This document shows, piece after piece, positions 18,629 to 26,873 of a stretch of 64,000 nt of DNA. A model generated the notes under the pieces. The model made no database searches, had not been told where the DNA came from, and was given only the letters and a program-made list of their open reading frames with translations. The translations under genes were made by a program, and so were the position numbers. Source of the DNA: Niabella pedocola. GTDB taxonomy: Bacteria; Bacteroidota; Bacteroidia; Chitinophagales; Chitinophagaceae. Location: the NCBI RefSeq assembly GCF_021044425.1, contig NZ_JAJNEC010000004.1, positions 124,001-188,000 on the forward strand. Direction: 5' to 3'. The first letter of the stretch is position 1, and each line of letters begins with the position of its first letter.

Positions 18629-19579
18629 TTAATGAATTCCCTTCTCTCCCAGGTAACGTTCTGCATCCAGTGCGGCCATACATCCGCTTCCCGCTGCCGT
18701 TACCGCCTGCCGGTAAATTTTATCCTGCACGTCACCCGACGCAAAAACACCTTCTATATTGGTTTTGGAGGTACCCGGTATGGTTTTAATATAGCCCGCT
18801 TCATCCATATCGAGGAAGCCTTTAAAAATATCGGAATTGGGCTGGTGACCAATGGCCACAAAAAAGCCGTTTACAGCAATATCCTGCGTTTCGCCGGTCT
18901 GGTTGTTCCTGATCCGAACACCATTAACCGTTTTCTCTCCCAATACTTCCTCTGTTTCCGTATTGAAATAGATCTTGATATTCGGCGTGTTGAACACCCG
19001 GTCCTGCATTACTTTCGATGCCCGCATAGCCTCCTTCCGCACCAGCATATGTACGGTGGTACAAAGCTTGGAAAGGTACAGGGCTTCTTCTGCCGCAGTA
19101 TCGCCGGCGCCTACGATGGCTACCTCTTTTCCTCTGAAGAAGAAACCGTCACAAACCGCACAGGCGCTTACACCAAAACCATTCAGCCGTTCTTCGCTGG
19201 AAAGCCCCAGCCATTTTGCAGAAGCACCGGTGGAAATAATCACCGCATCGGCTTCAATCAGTTTTTCATCATCGATCCAAACCTTATGCGGCTGGCTCGA
19301 AAAATCGACCTTTGTGGCAATCCCAAAGCGGATATCAGCGCCCATTCTTTTGGCCTGTTTTTCAAAATCGATCATCATTTCCGGTCCCTGGATCCCATCC
19401 GGATATCCCGGGTAGTTTTCTACTTCGGTGGTAATGGTCAACTGTCCGCCCGGCTGGATCCCCTGGTATAAAACCGGGTTCAGATTGGCCCGGGAAGCAT
19501 AAACAGCCGCCGTATAGCCAGCTGGTCCTGAACCTATTATCAAACATTTAACGCGTTCTGCTCCTGTTTCCTGTGTCAT
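18629..19579 (-). CDS. trxB: Thioredoxin reductase
   Basis: 316 residues, low-molecular-weight bacterial type. FAD site GSGPAGYTAAVYASRANL at residues 17-34, redox-active pair in SACAVCDGFFF, NADPH site VGAGDTAAEEALYL and the C-terminal FAD block GVFASGDVQDKIYRQAVTAA. Passes electrons from NADPH to thioredoxin in the cytoplasm. A hairpin sits 19 bases before its start codon and may influence its expression. Confidence 0.98.
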   Translation of the reverse strand: MTQETGAERVKCLIIGSGPAGYTAAVYASRANLNPVLYQGIQPGGQLTITTEVENYPGYPDGIQGPEMMIDFEKQAKRMGADIRFGIATKVDFSSQPHKVWIDDEKLIEADAVIISTGASAKWLGLSSEERLNGFGVSACAVCDGFFFRGKEVAIVGAGDTAAEEALYLSKLCTTVHMLVRKEAMRASKVMQDRVFNTPNIKIYFNTETEEVLGEKTVNGVRIRNNQTGETQDIAVNGFFVAIGHQPNSDIFKGFLDMDEAGYIKTIPGTSKTNIEGVFASGDVQDKIYRQAVTAAGSGCMAALDAERYLGEKGIH

Positions 19580-19597
19580 ATAGATGGTTTATAAAAA

Positions 19598-19619
19598 TAT
19601 GCCGAATGATTTCGGCATA
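19598..19619 (-). terminator. Hairpin with T-run upstream of trxB
   Basis: Perfect 9-base arms TATGCCGAA / TTCGGCATA around a 4-base loop. Read on the minus strand, it is followed by ATTTTTATAA, the form of an intrinsic terminator. It probably ends the upstream TetR-gene transcript, but its place just before trxB also allows an attenuator role. Confidence 0.6.
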
Positions 19620-19777
19620 ACACTATTATTCACAAATTTTTATGTTGTATTTATTACAAAAATAAAGGGAAAATGTTTACCGGTGGTAAACGCTTCCCCA
19701 CAGGAAGCAACAAAGATGTGGATATCCGGATCTTCTCCGGCGCATCATCCCGGGGCGGGCTGATTGTCCGCTATTTT

Positions 19778-20395
19778 TTAAAACGATGCGCGGCCGTTTT
19801 TCTCCGGCTCCGCCAAAAACGGCAGGAACATCATGTAGAAGGTTTTCTGATAAGCCGCAACGGCCTTTTTTTCATTGAGCCGGTCGGTTAATTCGTTATT
19901 GGAAAGCCAGAAATCGGCTACGATGAACAGCTGTTTTACCAATGCCGGCCATATTGAGGGCGGCAGATCCGTCCGGAAGATACCGTTTTCGATCAATCGC
20001 TGAAAGATCCGGGTAAACTCCCGGGTACGGCGCCTGGTAAGCACCTGGTAGTCTTTTCCAATTCCGGGAATCCGCCACACAATCTCTACAAAATGCAGGA
20101 AAATAAACCGGTACCGGTATACCAGCTGAAAAGATCTGGCCGACAAATCAAGTATTGCATTCATTGTAACCGTTGCCGATTGCTGCAACTGTATCAATTC
20201 AAGATCAAACGCCCCTGCCAAACGCGCATAAAGCGCCCGGATAATGTCATCTGTATGTTTAAAATGATAATGCAGGTTTCCGGGACTCATATTGAGGTGT
20301 GCGGCTATATGCCGGGTAGTGATCGTGCGTATCCCCTGCGTGTTATAGAGCTCCAGGGCGGCCTCCAGTATCCGGTCTTTGGTATCCATGCTCAA
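19778..20395 (-). CDS. TetR-family transcriptional regulator
   Basis: 205 residues. N-terminal helix-turn-helix: TKDRILEAALELYNTQGIRTITTRHIAAHLNMSPGNLHYHF, cited here in parts (residues 5-45), is typical, followed by an all-helical ligand domain with many aromatic residues. Start ATG 20395 (MSMDTKDR); ATG 20389 is equally possible. It is transcribed divergently from a pair of small membrane-protein genes, with two palindromic operator-like sites in the 58-base gap, so I infer that it represses both itself and those genes. The ligand is unknown. Confidence 0.9.
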   Translation of the reverse strand: MSMDTKDRILEAALELYNTQGIRTITTRHIAAHLNMSPGNLHYHFKHTDDIIRALYARLAGAFDLELIQLQQSATVTMNAILDLSARSFQLVYRYRFIFLHFVEIVWRIPGIGKDYQVLTRRRTREFTRIFQRLIENGIFRTDLPPSIWPALVKQLFIVADFWLSNNELTDRLNEKKAVAAYQKTFYMMFLPFLAEPEKNGRASF

Positions 20396-20397
20396 AT

Positions 20398-20443
20398 TTA
20401 GAACATTTGATCTAATTCTGAAAAATTAGTACATTTGTTCTAA
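20398..20443. promoter_or_regulatory. Tandem palindromic operator for the TetR-family regulator
   Basis: Two 18-base near-palindromes, TTAGAACATTTGATCTAA (20398-20415) and TTAGTACATTTGTTCTAA (20426-20443), 28 bases apart. They are also inverted copies of each other. They fill the intergenic space between the TetR gene and the divergent membrane-protein gene. Paired sites suit two TetR dimers. Confidence 0.75.
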
Positions 20444-20453
20444 AATAATCATC

Positions 20454-20642
20454 ATGGAAGATCCTGTTGCGGCGGAAGAAAAAAAATCCTTGTACCGGAA
20501 GCTGAGAGAAAACATCCTGCCGGTGAAACAAACAGACAGCCCAATGATAAAACTGGGGAAGCACACCGGTTTCGCCATCGTGCTGGTATTACTGACGGTT
20601 GTATCTGCAGCAATTATGATTGCGGTATCCTTCGCGTTATAG
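20454..20642 (+). CDS. Small single-pass membrane protein
   Basis: 62 residues: a charged N-terminal half (MEDPVAAEEKKSLYRKLREN) and one membrane helix near residues 38-60 (GFAIVLVLLTVVSAAIMIAV). No family recognised. ATG 20454 lies 10 bases beyond the TetR operator and its stop abuts the next gene, so the two form an operon probably under TetR control. Confidence 0.7.
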   Translation: MEDPVAAEEKKSLYRKLRENILPVKQTDSPMIKLGKHTGFAIVLVLLTVVSAAIMIAVSFAL

Positions 20643-21017
20643 ATGAAACGATTATTGGACCCGTTATTCCTGGGGTACGGCCTGGCCTGGTGGCTGATTC
20701 ATAGCTTCCGTTGGGCAGGTGCACCCATTCCCTTCCTGAACAGCTATCTCACCGATTTTGTATTTGTGCCATTAGTGGCACACGTGGCCCTGCGGATCAT
20801 ACGGGTCTTTGTTGTGCAAAATGAAACGTACCGGATTCCATGCTCCTATTTAGTTTTTATGGCATTGTATACATCGGTTGTATTTGAAGGGCTCATGCCG
20901 GCCATTGCTAAAACCTATACCCGAGATGCGGGCGATGTGCTGGCTTATTTTGCAGGAGCCTTCTTTTATTACGGTATTCATCAGCCGCGGTGGGATTCTG
21001 CTTACCGGGAGCCCTGA
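20643..21017 (+). CDS. Small integral membrane protein
   Basis: 124 residues with about four hydrophobic segments, including FLGYGLAWWLIHSF and YLTDFVFVPLVAHVAL. No family I can name. The start codon follows the previous stop with no gap. Its last 16 bases overlap the 3' end of the metallo-beta-lactamase gene on the other strand. Partner of the preceding 62-residue protein and likely part of the same TetR-controlled unit. Confidence 0.7.
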   Translation: MKRLLDPLFLGYGLAWWLIHSFRWAGAPIPFLNSYLTDFVFVPLVAHVALRIIRVFVVQNETYRIPCSYLVFMALYTSVVFEGLMPAIAKTYTRDAGDVLAYFAGAFFYYGIHQPRWDSAYREP

Positions 21018-21892
21018 CGCATTTTTTCCCGGTAGGCCCGGTCCAATTCGCTTACCAGCGTATCATACGCCTGCCGGTCGGCGAATAATGCCGGATTGTA
21101 CGGACTGCCTGGTAAATGCTTCTCCAGGAGCTTAAACTGGCTGGCGTGTGCGGCTACCCAAAGATCAAACGACTGCTTTTTCAAGGCATCCAATGTATAG
21201 GCATAATCCTGCGCAATACCCGGATAGGCCGGAATGGCATCCAGCCGCTTTTCCGTAATAATGGTAGGCATATTGGCGATCAAAATCCGGTAGGAGCGGT
21301 TATTATCTTTTACCGTGACCAGGAAGCTGCTGGATCCTTTTGTATGGCCCGGGTGGTGCAACAGGATCACATGGGTATTGGCCAGTGTAATGGTATCCCC
21401 GTTATGCAATAACCTGTCGGCGGATACCGGCTCAAACTGCACGCCGTATTTGCCCATTTCATAGTCAGACCGGCCGCCATCTGACAATACAGGTGCGTCC
21501 TTCGCATTTACCATCATGCGTGCACCGGTTAACCGCTTAATAGCCGCCATGGCACCCACATGATCATAATGTACCTGGGAGGTGAGCAGGATCTTTATAT
21601 CGTTAAACCGGAAACCTAATGTTTCAATGCTCTTTCTGATCAGAGGTAGTGATCCCGCCAGCCCGGTATTGATGAGTATATTTCCTTTAGAAGTAACAAG
21701 CAGGTAGCAGGCCAGGTCGCGGGTGCCTACATAGTACAGGTTACCGGCGATCCGGAAGGGCGGATAAGGCACTGACCATTCTGCCGGAACATCTTTAGGC
21801 TCACTGACCCGCTGTGCAGCAATGGGGTTTGTGGTTATAAATAAGAAGCACACAATGCCGATCAGGAACAACGCCTTTCTTTTATTTTTCAT
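21002..21892 (-). CDS. Subclass B3 metallo-beta-lactamase, GOB-like (Gln at the first zinc-ligand position)
   Basis: 296 residues with a signal peptide (about 1-26). The zinc-binding motif is SQVHYDHVG: Q106, H108, D110, H111, with H183 in HHPGHTKG and H249 in AAHASQF. Gln in place of the first His is the hallmark of GOB enzymes from Elizabethkingia, and further blocks such as YEPFRIAGNLYYVGT-like, SDYEMGKYGV and YRILIANMP match GOB as I remember it. GOB enzymes hydrolyse penicillins, cephalosporins and carbapenems in the periplasm. Sequence divergence means the substrate range is inferred, not seen. No mobile element flanks it, so it is probably an intrinsic chromosomal gene. Confidence 0.88.
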   Translation of the reverse strand: MKNKRKALFLIGIVCFLFITTNPIAAQRVSEPKDVPAEWSVPYPPFRIAGNLYYVGTRDLACYLLVTSKGNILINTGLAGSLPLIRKSIETLGFRFNDIKILLTSQVHYDHVGAMAAIKRLTGARMMVNAKDAPVLSDGGRSDYEMGKYGVQFEPVSADRLLHNGDTITLANTHVILLHHPGHTKGSSSFLVTVKDNNRSYRILIANMPTIITEKRLDAIPAYPGIAQDYAYTLDALKKQSFDLWVAAHASQFKLLEKHLPGSPYNPALFADRQAYDTLVSELDRAYREKMRQGSR

Positions 21893-21922
21893 TTTTCTTA
21901 AACAGGTTTACCATGGAAGACA

Positions 21923-21963
21923 AAAAGCAGGCCGTAAATCAACTTATTTAACAACCTGCTTTT
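21923..21963 (-). terminator. Terminator-like hairpin after tex
   Basis: Nine-base arms AAAAGCAGG / CCTGCTTTT separated by 23 bases, with a T-run on the minus strand. It lies 35 bases past the tex stop and just before the metallo-beta-lactamase gene. Confidence 0.6.
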
Positions 21964-21997
21964 TCGTTTTATAGCCGCTTTCCGGATCAGGATTTCA

Positions 21998-24250
21998 TCA
22001 ATCAGCAAACTTTTTCCGTAGGGCATCCAGGCTCGACTGGAAGTTATTACGGCCCGCAGCTGCTGTTTTTGCCGGCTGTTTCTGCTGATTGCCCGCCGGT
22101 TTTGTTTTGCCTTCGCCGGCCGCATCTTTCATACTCAGCGAGATCCGCTTCCGCGCGGGATCTACTTCCAACACGGATACCATTACTTTCTGATTCAGCT
22201 TTACCACCTCATTAGGATCGCTCACAAATTTATTTGCCAGGTGCGATACATGCACCAATCCATCCTGCTTTACACCTACATCTACAAAAGCTCCGAAATT
22301 AGTAATATTGGTTACAATGCCCGGAACCTTCATACCCGGCTTCAGGTCTTCGATTGCAGAAAGCCCCTCTGCAAAACTGAATTCTTCAATCGCCTCCCGC
22401 GGATCACGGCCCGGCTTTTCCAGTTCCTTTAAGATATCTTCAATAGTGTATTGTCCAACTGTTTCCGTAACAAAATCCCTGGCCCTGATTCCCTTTCGCA
22501 GTTCGGGCTTTGTGATCAATTCGCCCACCGTACAGTTTAAATTACCCGCCATAGCTTCTACCACCGGGTAACTTTCGGGGTGCACTGCCGAATTGTCCAG
22601 CGGGTTGAATGCATTAGGGATGCGTAAAAACCCGGCACATTGTTCAAATGCCTTTGGGCCCAGCATCGATACCTTCAGCAATTCTTCCCGGCTTTTGAAC
22701 GCGCCATTCTTTACCCGGTATTCTACAATATTCTTTGCAGTGGTTGATGTTAAGCCTGATACATACATCAGCAGGTGTTTACTGGCGGTATTTACGTCTA
22801 CGCCCACATAGTTCACACAGCTTTGCACCACCTGGTCCAGGCTGTCCTTTAACCGGTTCTGGTTTACATCGTGCTGGTACTGACCGACCCCAATGCTTTT
22901 GGCATCAATTTTCACCAGCTCACTCAGCGGGTCCAGCAACCGGCGTCCGATGCTGATGGCTCCGCGTACGGTTACATCTTCATCCGGAAATTCTTCCCGA
23001 GCCACTTCGCTGGCAGAATAAATGGAAGCACCACTTTCATTCACCATAAAGATGGAGACGGGTTTTCCGAAGTCGATGCTCCTAACCAGTTTTTCCGTTT
23101 CCTTACTGGCCGTTCCGTTTCCATAACCAATGGCCTCAATATCGTACTTGCTTGCCAACCGCTTCAGTGCCTCCGTTGCACCGCGCCAGTCATTTTGCGG
23201 TGCATGAGGAAATATGGTTTCATATTTAAGAAAAGTGCCGCTTTCATCCAGGCATACCACTTTGCAGCCGGTTCTGAAACCCGGATCAATGGCCAGCACC
23301 CGTTTTTGTCCCAGCGGTGAGGCCAGTAACAGCTGCCGCAGATTCTCAGCAAATACGTTGATGGCTTCTTCATCTGCGGAAGTTTTGCTGCTCATCCGAA
23401 ATTCGGTTTCGATAGCAGGCTTCAGCAACCGCGCATAAGCGTCTTCAACAGCCAATGCGACCTGGCCGCCCGCCGCGCCCGAAGAGGTAACAAATTCGCT
23501 TTTTAACGACCCGATGGCTGAATCCTTCTCGATGGAGATATCCATAATCAGGAATCCTTCCTTTTCGCCACGGCGAATGGCCAGGATCCGGTGTGAAGGA
23601 CATTTTGATAGCGGTTCTTTAAAATCAAAATAATCGCGGTATTTCTGTGCATCGGCCTCTTCTTTTTTTGTGGTCAGCACACGGGATGCCACCATGGATG
23701 TTTCTTCAAACATCGATCGCACCAGGGTACGGGCCTGCTCACTTTCTGCCACACGTTCCGCCACAATATCCCGGGCACCCTGCAATGCCTCCGCAATATC
23801 CGCAACCTGCTCATTCAGGAATTTCGCGGCCGCTTCCTCAACAGGTGTATTTCCCTGGGCCCATAACAGATCTGCCAGCGGCTCCAATCCTTTTTCAATA
23901 GCTATCGAGGCTTTGGTTTTCCGCTTGGGTTTGTAGGGCAGGTAAATATCCTCCAGTTCGGTGGCGTTGATACAGGCATCGATCCGGTTTTTTAATTCAG
24001 GCGTTAGCTTTCCCGCCGCCTCGATCGTTTTCAAAACCGTTTCCTTCCGCTTTTCCAATTCGTCATAGTAACGGATCTTATCAATCACATTCCCCACCTG
24101 TACTTCGTCCATATTACCGGTGGCCTCTTTCCGGTAACGGCTGATGAAAGGGATGGTAGCCCCTTCCGCATGTAGTTGTCCCACATTGCCTACCTGCTTT
24201 AAGGGCAGGTTCAGGTCTGCCGCAATCTGATGTATGTATTTTGTATCCAT
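21998..24250 (-). CDS. tex: Tex-family S1 RNA-binding protein
   Basis: 750 residues from ATG 24250 (MDTKYIHQIAADLNL). In order: the Tex N-terminal helical region with FISRYRKEATGNMDEVQV, a YqgF/RNase-H-like domain (VLAIDPGFRTGCK), helix-hairpin-helix segments (GLTSTTAKNIVEYR) and a C-terminal S1 domain (GIVTNITNFGAFVDVGVKQD). The tail is Lys/Gln/Ala rich. Tex proteins bind nucleic acids and are linked to transcription and stress; the precise role is unsettled. A further 22 codons upstream are open but unlike the family. Confidence 0.95.
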   Translation of the reverse strand: MDTKYIHQIAADLNLPLKQVGNVGQLHAEGATIPFISRYRKEATGNMDEVQVGNVIDKIRYYDELEKRKETVLKTIEAAGKLTPELKNRIDACINATELEDIYLPYKPKRKTKASIAIEKGLEPLADLLWAQGNTPVEEAAAKFLNEQVADIAEALQGARDIVAERVAESEQARTLVRSMFEETSMVASRVLTTKKEEADAQKYRDYFDFKEPLSKCPSHRILAIRRGEKEGFLIMDISIEKDSAIGSLKSEFVTSSGAAGGQVALAVEDAYARLLKPAIETEFRMSSKTSADEEAINVFAENLRQLLLASPLGQKRVLAIDPGFRTGCKVVCLDESGTFLKYETIFPHAPQNDWRGATEALKRLASKYDIEAIGYGNGTASKETEKLVRSIDFGKPVSIFMVNESGASIYSASEVAREEFPDEDVTVRGAISIGRRLLDPLSELVKIDAKSIGVGQYQHDVNQNRLKDSLDQVVQSCVNYVGVDVNTASKHLLMYVSGLTSTTAKNIVEYRVKNGAFKSREELLKVSMLGPKAFEQCAGFLRIPNAFNPLDNSAVHPESYPVVEAMAGNLNCTVGELITKPELRKGIRARDFVTETVGQYTIEDILKELEKPGRDPREAIEEFSFAEGLSAIEDLKPGMKVPGIVTNITNFGAFVDVGVKQDGLVHVSHLANKFVSDPNEVVKLNQKVMVSVLEVDPARKRISLSMKDAAGEGKTKPAGNQQKQPAKTAAAGRNNFQSSLDALRKKFAD

Positions 24251-24570
24251 TTTAAAAATAGTTGGGGTGCAAATGTAAGTGGTGCTGCTAAAGAAACAAA
24301 GGGCTGTGCATAACAATCTCCGCTTTTACGGGTTTATCACAGGCTCCTTAACCGCAAGCCATAAAAGCGCCCCGGGGGCACAATGGTTCCTTCCCGGAAA
24401 TGGTTAAAAAAACGTAAAGATGCTCCCCTCCTAACCACCGGACTTGTCAGATTACATATGTTGCCATATATTTGTCTATAAATTTAGTAGACTAGTGGAT
24501 AATAAGTAGTTTGCGGAGTGTTTGTTCTGTTAGGGTGAGCCGATTTAATAAACACTTAAAAGCAAAAAAA
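24251..24570. other. Intergenic region between tex and a small hypothetical gene
   Basis: 320 bases with no gene. The first 190 show nothing recognisable. The remainder carries a promoter (24443-24474), an imperfect palindrome over the predicted start site and a leader of about 90 bases. Confidence 0.5.
24443..24492 (+). promoter_or_regulatory. Promoter and overlapping palindrome
   Basis: TTG at 24444-24446, a 20-base spacer and TATATTTG at 24467-24474 fit the Bacteroidota consensus. GTCTA (24474-24478) and TAGAC (24488-24492), nine bases apart, form an imperfect dyad over the predicted start site, where a repressor could bind. Confidence 0.6.
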
Positions 24571-24846
24571 ATGGCGGCATACTCCATCCTGATCAATGTT
24601 CCGAAAGCCGCGGACATTATCCTGATACAACTCGTCCGGCTGTTGAAAGAAGCGGTTTATACCCGCAGTGTAAAATGCTCGTCGGGGGCCATTGCCTCCG
24701 ATCAACAGAGCATTGAATGGAATATTGAAGGCAGTATCAGCTTTCATGATATCTGTAATTTTATCAATGGCATTACCCGTAATATCCATGCGCCCTACCG
24801 GTATTCAATCATCAACCGGGACCCGGCCCTGTTGTCCCGGAACTAA
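24571..24846 (+). CDS. Hypothetical protein, 91 residues
   Basis: Starts at ATG 24571 (MAAYSILINVPKAADIILIQ) after an A-rich stretch; an upstream in-frame start exists but is Arg-rich and falls in the predicted leader. No membrane helix, signal or family recognised. The spacing of hydrophobic residues suggests a small mixed alpha/beta fold. It sits 12 bases before the sterol-desaturase-type gene and is probably co-transcribed with it from the promoter at 24443-24474. Confidence 0.55.
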   Translation: MAAYSILINVPKAADIILIQLVRLLKEAVYTRSVKCSSGAIASDQQSIEWNIEGSISFHDICNFINGITRNIHAPYRYSIINRDPALLSRN

Positions 24847-24858
24847 AACGCCTCGCAA

Positions 24859-26067
24859 ATGCACCTTAATTTTATTGCACTTGCTGTGCCCCTGTTCCTG
24901 TTGTTTATGGCGCTGGAATACCGTTACGCGTTAAAAAAGAATAGGCCCGTTTTTCACTGGAGGGAGTCCATTGCCAATTTGAATGTAGGCATTGCTGAAC
25001 GGCTTTGCGACCTGCTTACTTCCGGTTCCTTCTTCTTCGTATTTCTGTGGCTCCACCGGCATTATGCCTGGCTGGATATACAGCCCACAGTGCTTACCTG
25101 GATCCTTCTTTTTTTGGTAACGGACCTGGTTTGGTACTGGTATCACCGGTTTGGACATGTGGTAAACCTGTTCTGGAGCGCTCATGTGGTACATCATCAA
25201 AGCGAAGATTTTAATTACACGGTATCGGCCCGTATCACGGTATTTCAATCGGTGCTGCGCGGGCTTTTCTGGAGCGTGCTGCCGCTGATCGGGTTTCCGC
25301 CTCATATGATCACCCTGCTCCTGCTTATCCATGGCGCTTATCCGTTTTTTACGCATACCCAACTTATCGGCAAGCTGGGCTGGCTGGAGTATGTTCTGGT
25401 AACCCCCTCTCATCACCGGGTACACCACAGCAGCAATCCTGAATACCTGGACAAAAATTATGGTGATGTACTGATCATCTGGGATAAACTGTTTGGCACT
25501 TTTAAAGCGGAAGACCAAACGCCGGTTTACGGACTTACCCAGCCCCTCAACAGTCACAGTTTCCTTTGGCAGCATTTTCATTTTTTTATGGAGCTCTGCA
25601 TTGCCGTAAAAAGAGCCCCCGGCCTTCTTCATAAAATAAAACTATTATTTGGCAAACCGGATACCGTAGATGCATCGATCCGCCCTGTACTGGAACGGAA
25701 ATTCCAACGCAAAAAAAAGCCAACAGCCCCTTCCGCTCCATTACTGAAAGCCATTTCCGTGCAAACGGCGTTTACGTTGGCCATCCTGTTCTTTACAATA
25801 CTGTTCTCTTACTATTTACAGCCCTTGCAATTGCTGATTGCCGCGGTCTTTATTTTTCTTAGTGTTATTGCAACCGGCGCCATGCTGGAACAAAAGCAAT
25901 GGGTATTTCCGCTGGAATATATTCGCCTGCTGCTGTTATGCCTGTTCCTGTGCGTTACGGTTCCAAACAAATATGTATGGCTGTGCAGTACCAGTCTGCT
26001 GCTGGTGCTCCTGCTCTATTACCAAAGTTTAAAAAGCCGTTATTACGCCCTCTACCCTGCATCCTGA
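24859..26067 (+). CDS. Fatty acid hydroxylase / sterol desaturase superfamily membrane protein
   Basis: 402 residues, multi-pass. The di-iron histidine clusters are plain: WYHRFGHVVN (HxxxH), SAHVVHHQS (HxxHH) and SHHRVHHSSNP (HxxHH). The family uses di-iron centres to hydroxylate or desaturate lipids in membranes; substrates include fatty acids, carotenoids, sterols and alkylglycerols. The arrangement with YLDKNYGDVLIIWDKLFGTF is also typical of the alkylglycerol monooxygenase branch. After residue 290 there is an extra hydrophobic domain of three to four helices that is not part of the catalytic core. Confidence 0.85.
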   Translation: MHLNFIALAVPLFLLFMALEYRYALKKNRPVFHWRESIANLNVGIAERLCDLLTSGSFFFVFLWLHRHYAWLDIQPTVLTWILLFLVTDLVWYWYHRFGHVVNLFWSAHVVHHQSEDFNYTVSARITVFQSVLRGLFWSVLPLIGFPPHMITLLLLIHGAYPFFTHTQLIGKLGWLEYVLVTPSHHRVHHSSNPEYLDKNYGDVLIIWDKLFGTFKAEDQTPVYGLTQPLNSHSFLWQHFHFFMELCIAVKRAPGLLHKIKLLFGKPDTVDASIRPVLERKFQRKKKPTAPSAPLLKAISVQTAFTLAILFFTILFSYYLQPLQLLIAAVFIFLSVIATGAMLEQKQWVFPLEYIRLLLLCLFLCVTVPNKYVWLCSTSLLLVLLLYYQSLKSRYYALYPAS

Positions 26068-26218
26068 TTTTTTGATCAGGATCATCATTATGAAACGGAG
26101 GCAACCTTTGCTGTATTTCCCCGGTCTGTTTTGCGGGTACTGACTTTTATGCAATCGTACAGGATTTCGCATCCGGATATTGCAAACAGGAAACCAATCG
26201 TTTAACCATAAAACAGTA

Positions 26219-26728
26219 ATGATGAAAAAATTTCAATTAGCAGGCTTTTTATTCTTCGCAATGGCGCTGATCTCCTGCAGTACTACCAAAAAAACCGCAA
26301 ATACCGTTGAAAGAAATGAAGCGGCACAAAAACAACTGGAGCATTTTCCAAAAGAAAAAAAAGGATATAAGCGGTATGTGATCCTCTTATCGGAAAAAGG
26401 GGCATCGGAATCAGATCTTAAGCTGGAGCTGATACCGGGTAAGGTACTGCCAACCGACTGTAACACCCGCTCGCTGAATGGCAAAATTGTTGAAAAAGAT
26501 GTTCAGGGCTGGGGCTATACCTACTATGAATTCTCTTCTAACGGCACGGTGGTATCTACCATGATGGCATGCCCCGATGGTAAAAAAACAGAAAAATTTG
26601 TTGGGGCCAAACCAGAGCAACTCCGCTACAACAGCAAACTTCCGGTAGTTGTATTTGTTCCGGACGGCTATGAATTAAAATACCGGATCTGGAACGCGGG
26701 TAATACCGCCGATGCGGCGGTAAAATAA
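26219..26728 (+). CDS. Ecotin-family serine protease inhibitor, lipoprotein form
   Basis: 169 residues. Residues 48-165 closely follow ecotin: KGYKRYVILL, VQGWGYTYYEF, the reactive-site loop VSTMMACPDGKKTEKFV with P1 Met115 and P1' Met116, LRYNSKLPVVVFVPDGYELK. Cys81 and Cys118 correspond to the ecotin disulfide. Ecotin inhibits trypsin-like proteases as a dimer in the periplasm and protects against host or predator proteases. Unusual here: the N terminus MKKFQLAGFLFFAMALISC is a lipoprotein signal with Cys20, so the inhibitor should be membrane-anchored. Starts 26219 and 26222 are both ATG. Confidence 0.93.
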   Translation: MMKKFQLAGFLFFAMALISCSTTKKTANTVERNEAAQKQLEHFPKEKKGYKRYVILLSEKGASESDLKLELIPGKVLPTDCNTRSLNGKIVEKDVQGWGYTYYEFSSNGTVVSTMMACPDGKKTEKFVGAKPEQLRYNSKLPVVVFVPDGYELKYRIWNAGNTADAAVK

Positions 26729-26756
26729 GCACGTTTATAAGGCAGTAACCAATATA

Positions 26757-26791
26757 AAAGCAGCCGTCTCAAATAAAGGGACGGCTGCTTT
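26757..26791. terminator. Bidirectional terminator between ecotin and RibD_C-family genes
   Basis: Perfect 12-base arms AAAGCAGCCGTC / GACGGCTGCTTT, with A- and T-runs on the two sides. It lies between two convergent genes and can serve both. Confidence 0.9.
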
Positions 26792-26873
26792 ATGTTATGT
26801 CGATTCACAGAAGAATGATACTCCTGAATTGGAAGGTGCGAAAGCGCGATTACTTTTACCCGTTTCTTTTCAC

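Noticed and set aside
18632..19471. 279-residue frame antisense to trxB
   Set aside because: trxB is unambiguous; the antisense frame has no start context or family.
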